A stretch of 64,000 nucleotides of DNA from Siderastrea siderea (Eukaryota > Cnidaria > Anthozoa > Scleractinia > Rhizangiidae), in assembly GCA_964030785.1 (NCBI GenBank), contig OZ034979.1, positions 35,769,984-35,833,983 on the forward strand, written 5' to 3'. The position numbers and the translations under genes are program-made. The notes under the pieces were generated by a model, which saw only the letters and a program-made list of their open reading frames with translations, had not been told where the DNA came from and did not search any database. Positions 58,729-64,000 of the stretch are shown here, one piece after another. How positions within the stretch are numbered: position 1 is the first letter of the stretch; each line of letters opens with the position of its first letter.

Positions 58729-60179
58729 GTCCTTTTAGTAACATCCCCAGTGAAGGTTAAAATCGTCCTTTTGAGATATACAAAAAAGTGCGTCGCCTGA
58801 TATCAACATGGGATTTCATAGGATAATAATTGTTCCTTTACTCACAGGGTCCAGAGGAGCGAAGTTCGAGCAGAACGTTTAGTTTTCCTTGCGAAAGACA
58901 ACCGACATAATTTGCTGTGAACTTGCGTTACTCGCGTTACCTTTATTTTTACCGCAGGTCAAATTACTGTGGGCTCTTAGGATCACTGAGATCGACTTAC
59001 ACTAAATAATACGACAAGGGAAGAAACAGATTTGGGCTGATTTTTCGAATCCCTCTATCTCGTAAGAAAATTCGCCAAAATGCCTAATTTTAAGAATCTG
59101 GTCTAGAATTAACCTATTCTCAACAGATATGGAAAAAAGTTGTCTAAAAATGACGAAAAACATACGTTTTCGCCGAGCGGAATTTACGGCTTCCACGTTT
59201 CGCTTTGGTACTATGTGCACCGCAACGCTCGGTGACGGAAATGACGTAAATATGGTGATTTGATCGAGAGCGGAAGTTGTCCTGTTGGGGGCCGTGGTAA
59301 CCCATGCCCTTATTTGGATGGTCGGATTGAAATTATGCGCATTATGATCTTCTTTTGTCCGGGAAAACACGCACAGTTCACGGCGCGGAATTTAGTCGAC
59401 TTGGAGATCGTGGGTCTTTATTTACGAAAGAAAAACTCCTCGATTCGCAGTGTTTTGGTTGATCTTTTGAAATTCCAGAACTGTATCAGCTACAGAATGA
59501 ATTGAGTTAACACTCATCCATTCCTAGAGAGTATCTTGGAGCAACTGACGAGACTCACGAAAGAGTCGAAACTGCAGTCTTGCTTGAGAAATAACACAAT
59601 GCATTCACGAGAAGCATCCATGAGACTTAACCAGCATTTCAACTGCTGCAGATTTTGTAAACGGAGGTTTAGAAAATCCAGACAGAGAAAAGTCTAACAA
59701 CGTCATGACCTCTCGGTGAGAATTACTTAGCGCAGTTAGACTGCTTGAGATCTATGTGATATGCTGGATGCTAGTAACGCCATGAGACAATGGAGGTACA
59801 ATGTTTTAACTCCAAGAATTCTACTTCTATATATTTCAACCATAACCACGAAAGTGGAGTTAAAACGACAACTCACAGCTTTTATAAGATCAACTGAGAC
59901 TGTAACAGTCACAGAATAACTTGGATCCTTTACCCTAGACATGACATCTGTGATAAAGAAACATACCGTACACTTCTTGCGGAAAACCGCAAGCAAACAT
60001 CAAATCACATTCTTAAAAATTTAACGGATCCTTTCAGATAACATCACTTATTTAGAGGCTTCTAGAGATCTTGCAATCAAACTGAGGCTAAAAAACCATA
60101 CTAAGTGCCAACCAGCGTTAGCACACACGATGGCACAAAGTTTTTTAAACGGCTCTAAGCATCTAACGTTTATTAAACC

Positions 60180-60442
60180 CTCCAAACATATCACAGCTTT
60201 AGACTTTCCTCTCAAATATTGCCGTTTGTAACGCAATACTGCCCAGCACTATCTGGTCTCAAACCTATACTAAGAGGGAAATGGTACCTTAAACAAAACA
60301 ATCACCTATACTAAGAGGGAAATGGTACCTTAAACAAAACAATCTACGGTTAAAAGAAATTTTCAAGGAGCCTCCTCTCTTATCGTACAGAAGAGGGAAA
60401 TCTCTCAAAGACATGTTAGTTAGAGCTAAGCTATAAAGGCTT
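60180..60442 (+). pseudogene. Reverse-transcriptase C-terminal remnant (Penelope-like type?)
   Basis: QILPFVTQYCPALSGLKPIL then RGKWYLKQNN, and after a 41-bp tandem duplication (60264-60345) LRLKEIFKEPPLLSYRRGKS and LKDMLVRAKL plus stop. The LPFVTxY, EPPxxSYRRGKSLKDxLVRAKL pattern is one I recall from RT proteins that end in a GIY-YIG nuclease. The duplication is not a multiple of three, so the frame is broken. Confidence 0.55.
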
Positions 60443-60527
60443 AGAAAATACCACGTACGAACTGTACCGGAGTCGTGTTGGCCCGTCAACACCTTTTAAA
60501 CTGAAAGCAGATCGTCGAAACACTTAC

Positions 60528-60634
60528 CATTTAGATACGAAAACGTGTTTTTCCCTGTTCGAGAGTTTCGATTTCTTCCGCTCAGGCTGGCTTTCTTGTA
60601 ACGGAGCTTTCCTCTTCAAGGGTGAACTCGCCAT
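60528..60634 (-). CDS. Host-like first exon inside the 2.25-kb element
   Basis: ATG at 60634 reads MASSPLKRKAPLQESQPERK and then KSKLSNREKHVFVSK, ending before GTAAGTG (phase 2). KRK and ERKKSK resemble nuclear-localisation clusters. No partner exon was found on the minus strand, so this may be a captured promoter plus exon 1, or the start of an undetected transposon gene. Function unknown. Confidence 0.5.
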
Positions 60635-60801
60635 TTTTAAAACTCCCTCCACATGTGATGTTTTGAACTTTGCATTAGTAACGGTCCACTGCTTTTCCGT
60701 TTCCGGTAGCGATCACTTCCGTGCTGCGGTGCACATCGATCGAGATCACGTGGTATAGCTTCCTCCCTTGTCCTTATTTTTACTCGGCACTTCGTGTCTC
60801 G

Positions 60802-60852
60802 TTCGGAAAGCTTCGCTTTCCGAAAAAAAGCCGTTGCCCTTCGGGCAACGGC
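60802..60852. repeat. Two adjacent perfect hairpins with TTC loops
   Basis: TTCGGAAAGC-ttc-GCTTTCCGAA at 60802-60824 and GCCGTTGCCC-ttc-GGGCAACGGC at 60830-60852, separated by an A-run. Confidence 0.75.
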
Positions 60853-61983
60853 TTAGGCGACCGCGGAAGAATGGTCTGCGGTTAATAGCAAATTTCAATA
60901 CTGAAGCGGGCGCAAAGATCGAGATCGAGAAATACAGCGTATGGAACGAGAAGAAAGCTGTTCAAATTGGATTCACAAAGGTTGCATTGGGCAAATTTAT
61001 TGATCAAAATGACGAGGTTATGTATTTTACAAGGTAACATGTACGAAGGATAATTCTTGCGTACAAATGTAACTCCTCTGGACCCTGTGCTTTACTTTCA
61101 ATTAGCATGATCATGAAATTATAGAACAAATACGTAAAACCACCAAAGCGTGTAGCGACCACACACCGTCAATGCACCCCCCTAGCCAATGTGTAAATTC
61201 CTCAAATTCTCATCAAATGAAAGGAAATTTGCATAGCGCTACTGTGGAATTCAGATAACAACAAAGCCGTATACAGAACAGAGTTTCGATAGTGCATCAC
61301 TTTCAAAAAATATATTGTCCACACCAAGACCGCCCCAGCAAAGTAAAATAGCGCAAAGTATGTGTAAAAGGTTCAGTTTCATGGTCCGGTAGTTTTATTC
61401 AATTCGTCCGGTTAGTTTTCATATAATTCAGAAAAACGAGAAATTGGCGACTTCGTTATATTTTGGTGCAGAAAGTGAGTTTATAATAGCCGCCCAAACT
61501 TTTTCATCGTTGCGGATAGCCAAATGAGGTTTGGAACTAACTATAACGATACATTGAACTTACTTTATCTAGAGTTATTACGCTCTTCAGTCAAATTTGG
61601 AAAGCGCTGGAGCGGTCCAAACTTTGAAGTCCGTCTGGGGTTGTTATTTTGACGTTCAAGTTGTACCGGGATTTCTGTTCCTACGATTTTGCGGAAACTT
61701 GAAGAGTCAAGGTAAGATGTTATTATAAGCTGGTTCTAGAAGTTTAGACCAAATCGTAGCGATCAGTTTTGTTAGAATAGCAATTTTATCAAAAAAGTAG
61801 TGCTCAATAAAAGCAAAATCACGCAAAATTAACGAACAGTACATCTACGTGTTGACATACGTATTATTCCTCGATAAATTGTGTGTAAAATGCGAAAGTT
61901 TCAAGGCAATCGAGTAAGAATGACGATGTTATTAGACTTCTTAGAGAGGCATAGAGCGCGTCATTTATTTCGATCGAGTCACC

Positions 61984-64000
61984 TTAAGGTTGCTGGAAAA
62001 ACTCTTTTCAACAAAAGAAACAGAAATCTTGGTTAACTTTCGAGCAATCGGGCCCAGGTGATTAAATGCACTGTTTATAACGAGAGTTAAGGAAATAAGC
62101 ATGGGATAAAACGAGGGACAGCGATTTACTCTAAACGGGAGCAAGACATTTGGCAAGGGAAACGGGCAAACAAAGCGAGATGCATTGCGACTTGAATTCT
62201 GTCATATCTGATTCATGTAGGCAACGATTCTTAAATGATTCGCCATCTCCTCTGGGAAAATCGATCGCAGCATGACCTCTCCCTTGGTGTTGGAGCCGAA
62301 CTCATGAGTTCACAGATAGCCAGCAATTAACCTGCGATCAGGCGTTATTTTTCTCGCGGCGGTGTAGTCAACGGAAAAATGAACGCCTGATACAATTACT
62401 TGTCGAGTCGTCTGTAAAAAGTCCAGAATCTGGACTTTTTTCTGATTGGTCGGGAAACAAAAGGCAACATAAAGCTGTTTGCACACTTCGTGCCCGCTTC
62501 GCGCCTCTGCTGATTCCCGCCAACGAAGCGACTTCCGGTAAATTGTGATTGGCTCACTCTTATCTGATGGCATCGCTGACACTCTCGTTGACAGACACTT
62601 TAATTGGGGGGCGGCAGACGATTCAACAAGTAATTGTATCAGGCTTTCCTTTTTTTTTCGCCCTCCCTCCGCCGCGAAGAAAAAGAAAGCCTGATCGCAG
62701 GTTAGCCAGCAATTTGAATTAAAATGACCACCCGTGTTTTGCTAGATTAATCAGTCCCTTTGGAACCAATTTCAACTTGTGACTGCTGTCTCATTAAAAA
62801 CGCGATCTGGCGGAGCTCTGAGCAAATCATCAATCCCTTCCTTAGTTGTACACTGTTTTAGTAGTCTGCTAAAATATGCACATATCGGACATTTGAACCC
62901 TTGACCCAGATCGTGCACTTGATTCACTGCAAACATTGCGTCAAACCGTAAAATCCTTATAATAGCCCTAAAATCATTCCGGATTCTTTTCTTTTTCACA
63001 GAAATTTGCCTTGCAGCCGCAGGGGAAAATGTTTATAAATTGCAAGGAGGCCATCAAACGAACACCCAGGAATTCGCAGTTCTTAAATATGTCCTTTGCT
63101 TAAATTTGCGTTAGACTGAGGATGTTTTATTATAGAGAAGATGACATTTGGAACAATCTTAGCTGTCATGACCGAAAATTTTAAAAACGCTTTCCTTTTT
63201 TGCAGTTATAAGATAGAAGTTAATAGATAGGGCTCTTTGGGTCTCTTTAACAGACTTAACAGAGACTGGTGATCAATACTTGTATTGTATTTTTATTATT
63301 TATTTTACCCTGTTTATGTACTGTTTTCCCATTATTGTTATCAGTTATTTATTGACTATGAAAACCCCGTTAGGGGAGTGTAAATAAAAGTAATGTATTG
63401 TATTGTCATTATGTGCGCTGCAATCATGACGTCCTTGGGAGAAGACATTAAATCTAGAGTTCAGAAAGTCAACAACAAAGGTGCAAAGAGCTTTTCTTGC
63501 TGTCTTTAATAGAGTGCTCTCAGATAATGAGTGGGAATTAATGAGAAATGCAGCAGATCAAGAAAGCGAAAGCAAAACGTTTGACATTCAAACTACGCGT
63601 TGCATAAATTCACATTCGTTCTACTACTTCCCCGCCATTTCCTACGATCTTGAAGTAGTACAATGCTCACACAAGGAAGATCCGAGGAATTTTTTTTTCG
63701 ATTTTGGAGTCAAAATGGCCAATGAAGGGTGTGTGCGCGCCGGGATTTAAAATTACTCACAACTGCTTTACCCGGCACACCCCATACGCCATTCAAACAT
63801 TTGCAGGTTGTTAGAATTCAAGTTTTGCTCACACGTATCCTGCAAATAAATCCACCCAATATCTTACTGTGGTGAATTTAGTTTTTGACCGCCTTTTCAA
63901 GACTTTGTTTCATGTTCATCAGTTCTCAAGAATAGAAAGCTTTACCCAAGGTTTGATTGTTGAACAGTGACGTTAAGTTCGGTATGAACACAATAATTCA
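61984..64000. other. Repeat array resumes right of the palindromic element
   Basis: 62060-62300 matches the block at 32.1-32.3 and 45.1-45.3 kb (gattcgccatc...tctg). 62880-62960 matches the gacccagatc block of the units. The final 60 bp (ctttacccaaggtttg ... aacacaataattca) matches 42150-42204. Also contains a 375-bp MITE. No gene recognised; short frames such as 62772-62999 (minus) are decayed unit sequence. Confidence 0.6.
62329..62703. mobile_element. 375-bp foldback MITE with hairpin ends
   Basis: Ends AACCTGCGATCAGGC and its complement, flanked by the 11-bp direct repeat AGCCAGCAATT (62318-62328, 62704-62714). Each end also folds back on itself (atcaggcgtt with aacgcctgat; atcaggcttt with aaagcctgat). 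Confidence 0.85.

Larger units (their letters stand above)
58847..61092. mobile_element. 2.25-kb element with 17-bp inverted ends and 7-bp target duplication
   Basis: CACAGGGTCCAGAGGAG at the left and its exact complement at the right, flanked by CTTTACT on both sides (58840-58846, 61093-61099). The left palindrome arm lacks it. It contains a host-like first exon, reverse-transcriptase debris and two hairpins. No transposase recognised; P-like (CA ends, 7-8 bp duplication) is one possibility. Confidence 0.75.
53290..61983. mobile_element. 8.7-kb composite palindromic element flanked by TTAA
   Basis: The outer ends GGTGACTCGATCG and its complement abut TTAA at 53286-53289 and 61984-61987. Left arm (53290-53713 plus 55425 to about 57690) and right arm (about 57710-58266, 58541-58846, 61093-61983) are inverted copies, with the symmetry centre near 57700. 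The arms differ by later insertions listed separately. The TTAA target fits Kolobok or piggyBac-type transposons, but no such transposase is present, so it is non-autonomous. Confidence 0.83.

Noticed and set aside
59002..59505. Opposed ~80-120 codon frames in the 2.25-kb element
   Set aside because: No recognisable domain, no splice context and overlapping on both strands; left unannotated.

Overview
The window looks like intron-rich animal nuclear DNA, most likely from a cnidarian and probably a stony coral. This is inferred from AT-rich sequence, GT-AG introns, animal-type gene families (an LRR/EGF receptor and a synaptophysin-family MARVEL protein) and a dense mix of DNA transposons, foldback elements and a decayed Ty3/Gypsy element. 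I see no prokaryotic-style operon, CRISPR array or rRNA.

Layout. (1) 0.4-10.5 kb, minus strand: an apparently complete receptor gene in 11 exons. It encodes a signal peptide, LRR N-cap, one-LRR-per-exon repeats, LRR C-cap, four calcium-binding-type EGF domains, one membrane helix and a very acidic tail, 453 residues in total; all phases fit and the total is divisible by three. Its introns carry several MITEs and tandem repeats. (2) 10.5-16.7 kb: intergenic DNA with hairpin elements, a 280-bp promoter-like tandem duplication, and a 3,024-bp foldback transposon with about 1-kb inverted arms and 12-bp target duplications. (3) 16.8-24.8 kb, plus strand: a four-exon synaptophysin-like gene (246 aa). 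Its start codon lies only 145 bp from the foldback element, and its first intron holds one MITE nested inside another. (4) 27-53 kb: a degenerate array of roughly 3-kb repeat units. Each carries exon-like blocks on the minus strand and, in better copies, a CCAAT/TATA-like block on the plus strand. It is interrupted by a Gypsy retrotransposon (38.4-42.1 kb) and many MITEs. (5) 53.3-62.0 kb: an 8.7-kb near-palindromic element flanked by TTAA. It is itself host to a pogo-type transposon joined to a HIRAN-like reading frame, a nested foldback, a small MITE and a 2.2-kb element carrying a host-like first exon and reverse-transcriptase debris. (6) 62-64 kb: the repeat array resumes.

Only the two intron-containing genes in (1) and (3) look like functional protein-coding genes. 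Everything else coding-like is transposon-derived or decayed. The most interesting material is the set of foldback elements with hairpin-forming ends, 11-12 bp target duplications and captured gene or promoter pieces, the pogo/HIRAN chimera, and the tandem exon-like family. Several insertions can be proved inside this window because an empty-site copy is present in the opposite palindrome arm or in a neighbouring repeat unit.
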